DNA of 64,000 nucleotides from Marinactinospora thermotolerans DSM 45154. GTDB lineage: Bacteria > Actinomycetota > Actinomycetes > Streptosporangiales > Streptosporangiaceae. Within the stretch, counting starts at the first letter, position 1; each line of letters starts with the position of its first letter. The position numbers and the translations under genes are program-made. The stretch covers positions 62,001 through 126,000 of the forward strand of contig NZ_FUWS01000009.1 of NCBI RefSeq assembly GCF_900167435.1. Reading direction: 5' to 3'. Below are positions 18,872-27,300 of this stretch, one piece after another. Below the pieces are notes generated by a model, which was not told where the DNA came from, did not search any database, and saw only the letters and a list, made by a program, of their open reading frames with translations.

Positions 18872-19516
18872 TTGAGTCAGGGCCAGGAAACCATCGACGA
18901 GCGGGGGGCTCGGTTCGAACGGGACGTCATGCCGTTCCTGGACCAGCTCTACTCGGCCGCGTTGCGGATGACCCGTAACCCGGCCGACGCCGAAGATCTC
19001 GTCCAGGAGACGTTCGCCAAGGCGTTCGGTTCGTTCCACCAGTTCAAGCAGGGGACGAACCTCAAGGCCTGGCTGTACCGCATCCTGACGAACACGTTCA
19101 TCAACTCCTACCGCAAGAAGCAGCGGGAGCCGAAGCAGGCGGGGACCGAGGACGTCGAGGACTGGCAGCTCGCGCAGGCCGCCTCGCACTCCTCGTCGGG
19201 CCTGAAGTCCGCCGAGGCCGAGGCCTTGGAGCACCTTCCCGACAGCGACGTCAAGCGCGCCCTCCAGGAGCTCCCCGAAGACTTCCGTATCGCGGTGTAC
19301 CTCGCCGATGTCGAGGGCTTCGCCTACAAGGAGGTCGCCGAGATCATGGACACGCCCATTGGAACGGTGATGTCCCGGCTCCACCGCGGTAGACGCCAGT
19401 TGCGCTCGATGCTCGAGGAGTACGCGGCGGAGCGGGGGTTCCTCCCCCGCGAGGTCAGGGAGTCCATGTCCATGGGCGCGTCACGCGGCGGGGCGAAACG
19501 GGAGGACCAGGGATGA
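18872..19516 (+). CDS. sigR: ECF RNA polymerase sigma factor SigR (thiol-oxidative stress)
   Basis: A 214-residue group 4 sigma factor. Region 2 is [27 protein letters not shown] and region 4 ends with the helix-turn-helix around [28 protein letters not shown]. Both are closely related to streptomycete SigR and mycobacterial SigH, which control thioredoxin and mycothiol genes. The TTG at 18872 with GGAGGAGG upstream is the probable start of the basic form. The frame stays open back to an ATG at 18731 behind GGCAGG, adding 47 residues. S. coelicolor makes an unstable extended isoform, SigR', of this kind. The stop overlaps rsrA by 4 nt (ATGA). Confidence 0.93.
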   Translation: MSQGQETIDERGARFERDVMPFLDQLYSAALRMTRNPADAEDLVQETFAKAFGSFHQFKQGTNLKAWLYRILTNTFINSYRKKQREPKQAGTEDVEDWQLAQAASHSSSGLKSAEAEALEHLPDSDVKRALQELPEDFRIAVYLADVEGFAYKEVAEIMDTPIGTVMSRLHRGRRQLRSMLEEYAAERGFLPREVRESMSMGASRGGAKREDQG

Positions 19517-19800
19517 GCTGCGGCAAGCCGCACGCCACTCCTTGTAGCGAGGTGCTGGCGAAGGTCTACACCTACATCGACGGCGAGCTCGAAGAGGCCA
19601 ACTACGCGGAGATCCGCGAGCACCTCGACGAGTGCGGCCCGTGCCTGGAGGAGTACGGCCTTGAGGAGGCGGTCAAGAAGCTCGTGGCCAAGCACTGTGG
19701 CTGCGATCCTGTGCCGCAGGACCTGAGGGCCAAGGTGCTGAGCCGGATCGAGGCGGCGCGAATCGATCTTGAGGCTCGGGAGACCCAGGCGGCGGAGTAG
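19513..19800 (+). CDS. rsrA: Zinc-binding redox-sensing anti-sigma factor RsrA
   Basis: A 95-residue ZAS-family anti-sigma factor that binds SigR in reducing conditions. Cys11, His37, Cys41 and Cys44 occupy the same positions as the zinc and redox residues of S. coelicolor RsrA (HX3CX2C within EHLDECGPC). Further cysteines are at 3, 62 and 64. Disulfide formation between the trigger cysteine and its partner would expel zinc and free SigR. Translationally coupled to sigR. Confidence 0.95.
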   Translation: MSCGKPHATPCSEVLAKVYTYIDGELEEANYAEIREHLDECGPCLEEYGLEEAVKKLVAKHCGCDPVPQDLRAKVLSRIEAARIDLEARETQAAE

Positions 19801-20164
19801 TCGCCGCGCGCCCGCGCGACGGGCGCGGACGCGGCACGTCGGCGGCGGCCGGGAGCGATCCGGTCGCCGCCGACGTGTGTCGGGGTGGATCACACGGGGA
19901 GGACAGGCGCGGGGGTTTCGGACACTGGTACCGTCGGTGGGCGATGCCGGCGGTGGCGCGACACGCCCGGCCCAACCTGTCCGGCCCCGTGCCGGCCTGG
20001 CTGAGAGGCGACGAAACGTGTGTGTCGCAAGAGTCAGAACCCGACTACCCAGAGTGACCGTCAAGGTTGGCCGAGGGTGGCGGTCCGTCGAAGATCATCG
20101 GGTGTGCCGGCGATCGCGCAGGAATCGTACGGTGGTGGTGACTGCGGAGAGTGACCGTAGGCAT
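19801..20164. other. Non-coding stretch downstream of rsrA
   Basis: I find no convincing gene. Several short open frames lack ribosome sites and recognisable composition. The sequence becomes noticeably less GC-rich after about 20000 and contains repeats of AGAGTGACCGT (near 20050 and 20148). Confidence 0.4.
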
Positions 20165-20181
20165 TACGAATAGCATTCGTA
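20165..20181. promoter_or_regulatory. Short palindrome TACGAAT-AGC-ATTCGTA
   Basis: A perfect 7-bp inverted repeat with a 3-nt centre in an AT-rich patch about 200 nt before the 28-residue ORF and the HD-domain operon. It could be the operator of a small dimeric regulator. No partner is identified. Confidence 0.35.
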
Positions 20182-20367
20182 TTTAGCTTTTCCAGAAATC
20201 CTTCCGGGCCTTTCTGTCGTTCACCCGTCTCATGGTTCGGGATATCGCAATGAGGGCCCTGGGCGCTGCCGCTAAACTGACCGCTATATCGACCGTATGG
20301 GGTAATTTCGAGTGTCGCGCGCAGGGGGTGTGACGTGCGACGCCGCGCAAGGAGGAGAGGCAGGGAC

Positions 20368-20454
20368 ATGAGTCCGTTTCCGCTAAAGCTGGCCCTGTTC
20401 CTTATCTCCGCTGCCCAGATTGCCGTCGCCTATGGCGGTTGGAACTGGTGGTAG
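20368..20454 (+). CDS. 28-residue single-helix membrane peptide
   Basis: ATG at 20368 with a strong AGGAGGAG ribosome site 11 nt upstream. The peptide starts MSPFPLKLALFLISAAQIAV and ends AYGGWNWW. It has one hydrophobic helix (residues about 6-22) and an aromatic C-terminal WNWW that would sit at the membrane interface. It is read in the same direction as the two membrane HD-domain proteins, 62 nt downstream, which have their own GGAGG site. The clean ribosome site and amphipathic design make it a believable gene despite its size. Function unknown. Confidence 0.55.
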   Translation: MSPFPLKLALFLISAAQIAVAYGGWNWW

Positions 20455-20516
20455 TGCGCCGCGAACGCTGAGAAACGCACCGGACGGGGCGGTATCGAAC
20501 CGGAGGTAACAGGAAA

Positions 20517-21863
20517 TTGCGTGCGCTTCCCGTGGCCGCGCGGTTGTACGTGGGTCTCATCGGGCTCGCTGCCGCCCTCGTCCTGACCTTGGGCTCCTAC
20601 GACGGCATCGACCCTGTCACGCTCGTTCTCCTCGTCGTCCTCTTCATCGTGGCCGAGTCCATCACCACGGTCGTGGACAACGGGAACACCGGGATCTCGC
20701 CGAGCGCGGCCATCGCCCTGGCCGCGGTGGTCCTGACCGGCCCCGTGGGGGCCGCCGTCGTCGGGTTCGGCTCCTGTCTGGCCGTGCGGCGCCAGACGCT
20801 GGTCAAACGGCTGTTCAACGGCGCCCAGCTCGGCCTCACCGGGTTCGTCACCGGCTGGGTCTTCCTCATGCTGGGGGGCAAGCAGGGCGTTCCCGGCCCC
20901 GAGGACTTCCCGTGGATCGTCATCCCGTTCTCCGGCGCCCTGCTCGTCCACACCTTCGTCAACATCGCGTTGGTCGCCGGTCTCATGTGGTGCCTGGGGG
21001 TGGTCCGCTGGCAGCGGCCCCGCCGCGTCCGCTGGCGCCCGCTGGCCACGCTGGAGCTGTCCTCGGTGGGCTACTCGGTGCTGGGCCTGTGCGTGGCGGC
21101 CATATGGGGGGCCGTCGGCGCGTTCGCCGTGCCGCTGGTCCTGCTGCCGTTGTTCATCGCGCGTTGGGCCTTCGACCAGTACATCTCCGAGCAGCGCGCC
21201 CACGACTCCACGCTGGCCACCCTGTGTCAGGCGGTGGAGACCAAGGACTACTACACGCGGGGCCACTGCATGAGGGTCTCCAAGGCGTCGGCGATGATCG
21301 CCCAGGAACTGGGGATGCACGCCGAACGGGTCCAGACCATCCGCTACGCGGGCATGCTCCACGACGTCGGCAAGCTCGGGGTGCCCACGAAGGTGCTGCA
21401 GAAGTCGGGCAAGCTCACCGAGGAGGAGTACGCCGCGATCCAGCTCCACCCCATGCGGGGCTATGAGATCGTGCGCGAGATCGGCTTCCTCGACGAGGCC
21501 CTGGCCGGGATCATGCACCACCACGAGCGCATGGACGGCCGCGGCTACCCCATGGGCCTGGCCGGTGAGGAGATCCCCGAGTTCGCCCGGATCATCTCCG
21601 TCGCCGACGCCTTCGACTGCATGACGTCGACCCGTTCCTACCGCAAGGCCCGCAGCACCGAGGAGGCGTTCGCCGAGCTGCGCCGCTGCGCCGGTCCGCA
21701 GTTCGACCCGGTCATGGTGGACGCCCTCATCAGCGCGGTGTCCCGGGACGGCTGGGAGGCCCCCGACATCGTGGAACTTCCCGACGGCGACATGGCCGAG
21801 GTCTCCCAGCAGGATCACGACGATCCCAGCGTGCCGCTGCGGGTCGCCGGAGAGGGCGAGTGA
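20517..21863 (+). CDS. Membrane HD-GYP domain protein (probable cyclic-di-nucleotide phosphodiesterase)
   Basis: A 448-residue protein with six or so N-terminal membrane helices (about residues 5-215) and a cytoplasmic HD-GYP domain (about 230-420). The HD-GYP motifs are intact: HCMRVS, HDVGKLGVP, HHHERMDGRGYP and VADAFDCMTS. The domain family hydrolyses cyclic di-GMP; the membrane part may sense an envelope signal. The start is TTG at 20517, with GGAGG upstream at a good distance. It overlaps the next gene, a second HD protein, by 1 nt, so the two are co-translated. A 28-residue membrane peptide is encoded immediately upstream. Confidence 0.88.
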   Translation: MRALPVAARLYVGLIGLAAALVLTLGSYDGIDPVTLVLLVVLFIVAESITTVVDNGNTGISPSAAIALAAVVLTGPVGAAVVGFGSCLAVRRQTLVKRLFNGAQLGLTGFVTGWVFLMLGGKQGVPGPEDFPWIVIPFSGALLVHTFVNIALVAGLMWCLGVVRWQRPRRVRWRPLATLELSSVGYSVLGLCVAAIWGAVGAFAVPLVLLPLFIARWAFDQYISEQRAHDSTLATLCQAVETKDYYTRGHCMRVSKASAMIAQELGMHAERVQTIRYAGMLHDVGKLGVPTKVLQKSGKLTEEEYAAIQLHPMRGYEIVREIGFLDEALAGIMHHHERMDGRGYPMGLAGEEIPEFARIISVADAFDCMTSTRSYRKARSTEEAFAELRRCAGPQFDPVMVDALISAVSRDGWEAPDIVELPDGDMAEVSQQDHDDPSVPLRVAGEGE

Positions 21864-23152
21864 TGGGGACGCGGGGAGCGCGGTCGGCGCGTCGGCAGGT
21901 CCGTCAGCGCATCGACCCGGTGCGCTCGTTGCTGATCGCCACGGCGGCGCTGTGCGCCGCCGGATCCCTGGTGTGGACGTTCCTCACCGGCTTCGCCGAA
22001 CCCCGCATCGCCCTGGCCTTCGGGATCCTGATCGCTCTCGGCGAGCTCGCCCGGATCGCGCTGCCCGGGCAGCGCGAGGTGTCGCCGATCGCCTCCGCCA
22101 GCGCCCTCGGCTACACGTTCCTGCTCACCGTCGGCGCCGACCCCGTGGCCCAGGGCGCCGCCCAGGTCATCGCGGTCACCGCGGTCGGCCTGGCCCTGGG
22201 CGAGCTCCCCCACGTCGCCGTGGGGCGGATCCCTCGTTGGGGCGACCTCGCCCGGCGGTTGCTGGTCATCGGTCTTGTCGCGCTGGCCTTCCGGCCGCTC
22301 GCCTCGGTGCTCGGTTCGCCCGAGCCCCACTGGTGGCTCGCCCTCACCGCCATGGCCTCGATCGTCATGCTGTCCTGGCTGGCCGACTCCGTGATCGCCG
22401 CGGTGCTGCGGGCCGAACGCCTGCGCACCCGGTTCCCCGTCGCCTTCCGCGACGAGGTGCGCGCCCAGTTCCCCATCAGCGTGGCCACCGGTGCGTCGGG
22501 CATCCTCATCGCCCTGGCCTCCAGTGTCATGGGGCTGGCCGCGCTCCTGGTCTTCACGGCGCCGCTGATCGTCACCCAGGTCGCCTTCCGCAGGTTCGCC
22601 GAGATCCGCCTGACCTATCTCCAGACCGTGCGAGCGCTCTCGCGGGTCACCGAGGTGGGCGGGTACGTCGAGACCGGCCATTCGCGGCGGGTGAGCAGGC
22701 TGGCCCACGCGGTAGGCTGCGAACTGGGAATGCGCGAGTCGGAGCTGCTGGAGCTGGAGTACGCGGCGCTCATGCACGACATCGGCCAGCTGTCGCTGCG
22801 CGACCCCATCCCCAGCGGCGCCACCGTCCTCGCCCCTCCCCGAGAGCAGCGACGCATCGCCGAGCTGGGGTCGGCGGTGATCCGCGAGACCGGCGTGCTC
22901 GACAACGTCGCCGAGATCGTGCGCCGCCAGTGCGAGCCCTCCGCGGGGGAGGGCGAGACCGGGCCGCCGCCGCTGGCCAGCAGGATCATCAAGGTGGCCA
23001 ACGCCTTCGACGACCTGGTCGGCGAGTCCACCGACCGCGACCGGATCGAGGCGGTACTCCAACGTCTGCGCATGGACACCGACCGTGAGTACGATCCCGA
23101 CGTGGTCGCCGCGGTGGCGCGCGTGCTGGACCGGCCCCGGTCGCGCTGGTGA
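21863..23152 (+). CDS. Membrane HD-domain protein with degenerate GYP motif
   Basis: A 429-residue protein with the same plan as its upstream neighbour: several N-terminal helices, then an HD domain with HSRRVSRLAHAVG and HDIGQLSL. The HHxxxDGxGYP segment of the partner is replaced here by IVRRQCEPSAG, so the GYP signature is missing. It may be a partner or regulator rather than an independent phosphodiesterase. I prefer the ATG at 21863 (GGAGAGGG six nt upstream, 1-nt overlap with the previous stop) over the GTG at 21860. The pair looks like an ancient duplication. Confidence 0.83.
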   Translation: MGTRGARSARRQVRQRIDPVRSLLIATAALCAAGSLVWTFLTGFAEPRIALAFGILIALGELARIALPGQREVSPIASASALGYTFLLTVGADPVAQGAAQVIAVTAVGLALGELPHVAVGRIPRWGDLARRLLVIGLVALAFRPLASVLGSPEPHWWLALTAMASIVMLSWLADSVIAAVLRAERLRTRFPVAFRDEVRAQFPISVATGASGILIALASSVMGLAALLVFTAPLIVTQVAFRRFAEIRLTYLQTVRALSRVTEVGGYVETGHSRRVSRLAHAVGCELGMRESELLELEYAALMHDIGQLSLRDPIPSGATVLAPPREQRRIAELGSAVIRETGVLDNVAEIVRRQCEPSAGEGETGPPPLASRIIKVANAFDDLVGESTDRDRIEAVLQRLRMDTDREYDPDVVAAVARVLDRPRSRW

Positions 23153-23232
23153 ATCTACCCGTGGGTACTCCCATAGGATCGGCTGTCGATCACGGCGCCA
23201 TGCGGGGGCCGGACGAGAATGAGGAGTCGGAG

Positions 23233-23445
23233 ATGACCGAAATCCGCGCTGAGATGGTGGCCAACGTCTGGAAGGTCATGGTCGCGGAGGGGACGAAGGT
23301 CGCCGAAGGGGACACGCTGTTCATCCTGGAGTCCATGAAGATGGAGATCCCGGTGCTGGTCGAGGACCCCGGGACCGTCATCAGCCTCAACGTCGGCGAA
23401 GGGGACGTGGTGCAGGAGGGGGACCTGCTCGCCGTCGTCCAGTGA
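23233..23445 (+). CDS. Small biotin/lipoyl-binding carrier protein
   Basis: A 70-residue single-domain biotinyl carrier. The biotinylation motif ESMKMEIPV places the modified lysine near residue 36, flanked by the two symmetrical half-domains (AEGTKVAEGD and VGEGDVVQEGD). Free-standing proteins of this size occur in actinobacteria as BCCP-like subunits of acyl-CoA carboxylases. GAGTCGGAG precedes the ATG. No carboxylase subunit is encoded nearby, so it would serve in trans. The next gene is a thioesterase-like protein 21 nt downstream. Confidence 0.9.
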   Translation: MTEIRAEMVANVWKVMVAEGTKVAEGDTLFILESMKMEIPVLVEDPGTVISLNVGEGDVVQEGDLLAVVQ

Positions 23446-23466
23446 CGTTCCGAGACACTGTCGACC

Positions 23467-23844
23467 ATGACGATTTCCACGGGATTGCACGGCCGGGTGG
23501 AGCACACGGTGTCCGCGGAGGACACCGCCGTAGCACTGGGCAGCGGTGACGTGCCGGTTCTGGGCACCCCGCGCGCCGTGGCCCTCGTCGAGGCCGCGAC
23601 CGTGGCCGCTGTGCGCGACCACCTGGAGCAAGGCCGCACCAGTGTCGGCACCCGTGTCGACCTCGCCCACCTCGCGCCCTCCTCCCCGGGCGTGGTCGTG
23701 GTGGCCACCGCGCTGCTGCGCGAGGTCGCGGGCGGCCGTCTGGTGTTCGACGTCGAACTCGCCCAGGACGGGCGGCCGGTGGCCAAGGGGACGGTCGAGC
23801 GGGTCGTGGTGGACCGCGAACGCTTCCTGACCGCCGCGCGCTGA
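23467..23844 (+). CDS. Hot-dog thioesterase, FlK-like
   Basis: A 125-residue hot-dog fold protein resembling FlK-type acyl-CoA thioesterases. VPVLGTPRAVALVEAATVAAV forms the N-terminal strand-helix, TSVGTRVDLAHLAPSSPG the central strands, and GTVERVVVDRERFL the last strand. FlK itself hydrolyses fluoroacetyl-CoA, but most actinobacterial members are uncharacterised and act on unknown acyl thioesters. It follows the carrier protein closely and is probably co-transcribed. Confidence 0.8.
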   Translation: MTISTGLHGRVEHTVSAEDTAVALGSGDVPVLGTPRAVALVEAATVAAVRDHLEQGRTSVGTRVDLAHLAPSSPGVVVVATALLREVAGGRLVFDVELAQDGRPVAKGTVERVVVDRERFLTAAR

Positions 23845-23878
23845 AGCCGGCCGGACGGGCCGCGGCGACACGACCGGG

Positions 23879-24520
23879 CTAACAGCCGAACAGGGGCAGA
23901 CAGGGCTCCAAACCCCCGATCTCGACCGACACGGTGCGGTGAGCCTGCCACGCGGCCCGGTCCAGACGCAGGCGCTGCACGGTTCGGGCCCGTCCCTGGA
24001 CCGCGACGACGCTGTGGCCATCGGGCCGGTAGCCGAGCCTGCGCGACACTCCCAGGGAACGCCGGTTGTCGGTCATCGCCCCGGAGACCGCCCAGTGGGC
24101 GTCCAGTCCCTCGAAGGCCAGGGCCAGGACGGCGGCCCGCATTTCGGTGCCGATCCCCTGTCCCTGGTGGGCCAGGCCCAGCCAGGAGCCGGTCTCGACC
24201 TCGCGGGTGACCGCGAAGTCGGTGGCGAAGAGGTCTTGGAGGCCGACGACCGTCCCCCGGTGGAGGACGGCCAGGCCCAGTGCCCACGACTCCGGCCGCC
24301 ACTGGCCGATCAGCCCCAGGTTGTGCTGGATGACCGAGCGGCCGCGCTCCTCGGGGGAGCCCGCCGTCCACGGCACGGTGAAGGGCATCGCCGACTCCTC
24401 GTGCACCCCCTCGGCGGCGAGGGAGGCCAGGGCGGTGAGCAGCTCCAGATCGGGGAGCCGGAGTTCGAGCCGTGGCGTGGTGATCCGTAGGTCGTACAGG
24501 GGCCAGAAGCGATCCGCCAT
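23879..24520 (-). CDS. GNAT family N-acetyltransferase (RimJ/RimL-like)
   Basis: A 213-residue acetyltransferase that starts in RimL style (LRITTPRLELRLPDLELL). The acetyl-CoA binding motif A is GLAHQGQGIGTEMRAAVLAL, preceded by the TREVETGSWLG strand, and the C-terminal part has NRRSLGVSRRLGY. It would acetylate a protein N-terminus or a small amine; the target is unknown. I chose the ATG at 24520 because family homology begins there. Confidence 0.85.
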   Translation of the reverse strand: MADRFWPLYDLRITTPRLELRLPDLELLTALASLAAEGVHEESAMPFTVPWTAGSPEERGRSVIQHNLGLIGQWRPESWALGLAVLHRGTVVGLQDLFATDFAVTREVETGSWLGLAHQGQGIGTEMRAAVLALAFEGLDAHWAVSGAMTDNRRSLGVSRRLGYRPDGHSVVAVQGRARTVQRLRLDRAAWQAHRTVSVEIGGLEPCLPLFGC

Positions 24521-24602
24521 GGCATGAGCCTGGCGTATCGGGGACGGGAAGGCCAGCGAGCCGCGCGTTCCCGCCCGACACACGGGCGGGAACGCGTGAC
24601 GC

Positions 24603-26264
24603 TCAGACGCCCATGGTCTTGCGCGGGTAGACGTTGTCGGGGTCGGTCGCGATGTTGACGAGGTAGGGCACGCCGGAGTCGAACGCCCGGCGCAGCGCGG
24701 GGCCGATCTCCCGCGGGTCGGTGACGAGCTCGCCGCCGCCTCCCAGCGCGCGCACCACCTCGTCGTAACGGGTCTGCGGCGCGAGCTCGGCGATGACGTC
24801 GTAACCGTAGATCATCTGCATGGGGGCCTTCTCCAACCCCCAGATCCCGTTGTTGCCGCACACCATGACGACGGGGAGTCCGTGCCGCACCAGGGTGTCG
24901 ACGTCCATCAGCGAGAAGCCCGCGGCGCCGTCTCCCAGCAGGGTCACCACCTGCGACGACGGCCGGGCGAGCCGGGCGGCGATCGAGTAGCCCATGCCGG
25001 TGCCCAGGCAGCCGAACGGGCCGGGGTCCAGCCAGTTTCCGGGGCGGGCGGGTTCCACGTACTTGCCGGCGTAGGAGACGAAGTCGCCGCCATCGCCGAT
25101 CACCACGGCGTCGTCGGCGAGGAGCCGGTTCAGCTCGCCGTAGACGCGGGCGGGGTGGATGGGGTCGGCGTCGCTGTCCAACGCCTCGGCGTCCGCCGCG
25201 ACCGCCGCGGCGTTGGCCTCGGCCAGCTGGGTGCGCCACGCCTTGACCGAGGCGCCGGGGGCCGCGGTGTCCCCCAGGCCCCGCAGAATCGTCGACAGGT
25301 CTCCCGCCACCGAGGCCGCCAGGGTCAGGTGGGCGGCGATCTGGCCGGGGGAGTCGGCGATGTGGACCACCTTGGCGAGCGGCGCCCCGTCGCGTCCCCC
25401 GAACAGGCCGTGGCCGATCCGGAAGTCCAGGGGGGTGCCGACGACCACGACGAGGTCGGCCTGGCCGAAGGCGAGTCCGCGTGCCCGTGTCACCAGGAGG
25501 GGGTGGCCTCCGGGCAGCACCCCGCGCCCCTGGCCGTTGGTGATCACCGGGACGCCGAGCTCCTCGGCCACCTCCAGGGCGGCCTGCTCGGCGTGGTCGA
25601 GCCACACGTCGGATCCGAACACGAACAGGGGACGCTTGGCCTCGCCGATCAGCCGCGCGGCGGCGGCGACCGCGTCGGGGTCGGGGGTCCTGTCGGGGGC
25701 GGGAGCCGACGCGGGTGCCTCCACCTCGGCCTGGTCGTAGAGGCGGTCCATGGGGATGTCGAGGAACACCGGACCTCGATGGGCCGTGTTGGCCAGCACG
25801 AACGCCTCGTGGACGGCCGCGCCGATGCCCGCGGTCTCGTGCACGGTCCGGGCGCTCTTGGTGACCGGGGCGAGCAACGGGGGCTGGTCGAGCTCCTGGA
25901 GCAGCCCCTGGCCCCAGCGCCCGTCAGGGGCGCGGCCACCGAGCACGACCAGTGGGGAGCCGTTGAAGTGCGCGGTGGTGACACCGCTGACTCCGTTGGT
26001 CACGCCGGGACCCGCGGTGAGTACGGCCCAGCCGGCACGCCGGGTGAGCTTGCCGATGCCCTCGGCCGCGAACACGGCCGTCTGCTCGTGTCGGACGTCG
26101 AGCAGCCGCATCCGGGGCTCCGGTTTGACCGCGCCGTCGTACAGGGGGAACACGTGCCCGCCGGACAGGGTGAACATCGTGTCGACGCCGTGGTGCAGGG
26201 CCACATCGACGGCGTGGGTTCCGCCGTGGCCACGGAGACGGCCCGGGGAGGGGGAGGGGCTCAT
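24603..26264 (-). CDS. Thiamine-diphosphate-dependent enzyme (acetolactate synthase-like)
   Basis: A 553-residue three-domain ThDP enzyme. The cofactor-activating glutamate is in LDVRHEQTAVFAAEG of the N-terminal domain. The central domain (about 190-330) is Rossmann-like. The C-terminal ThDP/Mg2+ motif is GDGAAGFSLMDVDTLVRHGL followed by GNNGIWGLEK. It could be an acetolactate synthase-type, 2-hydroxyacyl-CoA lyase or oxalyl-CoA decarboxylase-type enzyme; I cannot separate these, and no IlvN regulatory subunit gene is present. I chose the ATG at 26264; the GTG at 26276 sits too close to AAGGAG. It lies 132 nt downstream of dasR on the same strand, so DasR control is conceivable. Confidence 0.85.
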   Translation of the reverse strand: MSPSPSPGRLRGHGGTHAVDVALHHGVDTMFTLSGGHVFPLYDGAVKPEPRMRLLDVRHEQTAVFAAEGIGKLTRRAGWAVLTAGPGVTNGVSGVTTAHFNGSPLVVLGGRAPDGRWGQGLLQELDQPPLLAPVTKSARTVHETAGIGAAVHEAFVLANTAHRGPVFLDIPMDRLYDQAEVEAPASAPAPDRTPDPDAVAAAARLIGEAKRPLFVFGSDVWLDHAEQAALEVAEELGVPVITNGQGRGVLPGGHPLLVTRARGLAFGQADLVVVVGTPLDFRIGHGLFGGRDGAPLAKVVHIADSPGQIAAHLTLAASVAGDLSTILRGLGDTAAPGASVKAWRTQLAEANAAAVAADAEALDSDADPIHPARVYGELNRLLADDAVVIGDGGDFVSYAGKYVEPARPGNWLDPGPFGCLGTGMGYSIAARLARPSSQVVTLLGDGAAGFSLMDVDTLVRHGLPVVMVCGNNGIWGLEKAPMQMIYGYDVIAELAPQTRYDEVVRALGGGGELVTDPREIGPALRRAFDSGVPYLVNIATDPDNVYPRKTMGV

Positions 26265-26288
26265 GTGGGCGTTCACACTCCTTGGAAC

Positions 26289-26302
26289 TTACCTGTCGGT
26301 AA
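26289..26302. promoter_or_regulatory. Small palindrome TTACC-N4-GGTAA upstream of the ThDP enzyme gene
   Basis: Five-bp arms, centred about 30 nt before the start codon. A possible operator; weak on its own. Confidence 0.25.
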
Positions 26303-26396
26303 CAGGAGCGTAGTGATCTCCCCCACACGGGGACAAGGCTCTTCATGCGGGCACAACGCCCGCGCACCGGCGGGGGACGCGCCGGTGCGCGCGACA

Positions 26397-27137
26397 TCAC
26401 TCCTTCGGAGGCCGCAACCGGGTGACGAACTTGTAGCGGTCGCCCCGGTACAGCGTGCGCACCCACTCCACCGGGTGCCCGTCGGCGTCGAAACTGTGCT
26501 GGCAGTGCAGGACGAGGGGAAGACCCACGTCGACTCCCAGCAGTCGGGCCTCGTTGGGGGTCGCCAGGACCGTCTCGATCGTCGCCTCGGCCTCGGCCAG
26601 CCGTACGTCGTAGGCGCTGGCGAGCGCCTCGTACAACGAGGCGTAGCGGTCGAGCTGGCGGCGCAGGCCGGGAAAGCGACGAGCGGCCAGGTGCGCGGTC
26701 TCCACCGCCATGGGCTCGCCGTTGGCCAACCGGAGCCGCTCGATGCGCAGCACGCGGCCGCCGGAGCGGATCGCCAGCAGCTCGGCCAGCTCGTCGTCGG
26801 CGTTGACGTAGCTGACGTCGAGGATCCGGGTGGCCGGATGCAACCCGTGCGAACGGATCTCCTGGGTGTAACTCGTCAACTGCAGGACCTGGGCGACCTT
26901 CGGTTTGGCCACGAAGGTGCCCTTGCCCTGGATCCGCAGCAGGCGCCCTTCGACGACCATCTCCGTCAGGGCCTGGCGCACCGTCGTGCGCGACGTCCCG
27001 AACTGGGTGGCCAGCGCGCGCTCCGGCGGAACCGGGTTGCCCGCCGGCATCGCCTCGATGAGCTCCAGAAGTTGTTTCTTCACCTGGTAGTACTTTGGAA
27101 CTCGCGGTCCGTCCTCGAGTGTTCGCTGACCCGTCAC
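26397..27137 (-). CDS. dasR: GntR/HutC-family regulator DasR (N-acetylglucosamine response)
   Basis: A 246-residue repressor with an N-terminal winged helix ([15 protein letters not shown] ... [18 protein letters not shown], then the wing [13 protein letters not shown]) and a C-terminal UTRA ligand domain ending [19 protein letters not shown]. Recalled S. coelicolor DasR is alike in both domains, including [15 protein letters not shown]. DasR senses glucosamine-6-phosphate and controls chitin/GlcNAc uptake, development and antibiotic production. The start is GTG at 27137, fixed by GGAGGAAA seven nt upstream, which gives nearly the length of the S. coelicolor protein. A dre operator lies about 90 nt upstream. 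Confidence 0.92.
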   Translation of the reverse strand: MTGQRTLEDGPRVPKYYQVKKQLLELIEAMPAGNPVPPERALATQFGTSRTTVRQALTEMVVEGRLLRIQGKGTFVAKPKVAQVLQLTSYTQEIRSHGLHPATRILDVSYVNADDELAELLAIRSGGRVLRIERLRLANGEPMAVETAHLAARRFPGLRRQLDRYASLYEALASAYDVRLAEAEATIETVLATPNEARLLGVDVGLPLVLHCQHSFDADGHPVEWVRTLYRGDRYKFVTRLRPPKE

Positions 27138-27227
27138 GTCGGTTTCCTCCACCGCTTCCCACCCGTTCAGCATGTGCCGCATCCTCGCAGCCGAGAGACC
27201 CGTTTCCCAGTGGCAGGGGCCTTACGG

Positions 27228-27253
27228 CCACAACTGGTCTGGACCAGTTGTGG
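27228..27253. promoter_or_regulatory. DasR-responsive element (dre)
   Basis: Two 12-bp arms, CCACAACTGGTC and GACCAGTTGTGG, with a TG centre, form a perfect inverted repeat. The core ACTGGTCTGGACCAGT (27233-27248) differs from the published dre consensus ACTGGTCTAGACCAGT at one centre base. It lies between dasR and the divergent kinase gene, indicating DasR autoregulation and possibly control of the kinase. Confidence 0.85.
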
Positions 27254-27300
27254 AGAGACGCGTTCCTTGAGTATGCCCGCACTCGTGGGATGATTTGTGA

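Noticed and set aside
20018-20160. Short GTG-initiated frame downstream of rsrA
   Set aside because: No ribosome site, no recognisable composition and overlapping repeats of AGAGTGACCGT; not called as a gene.
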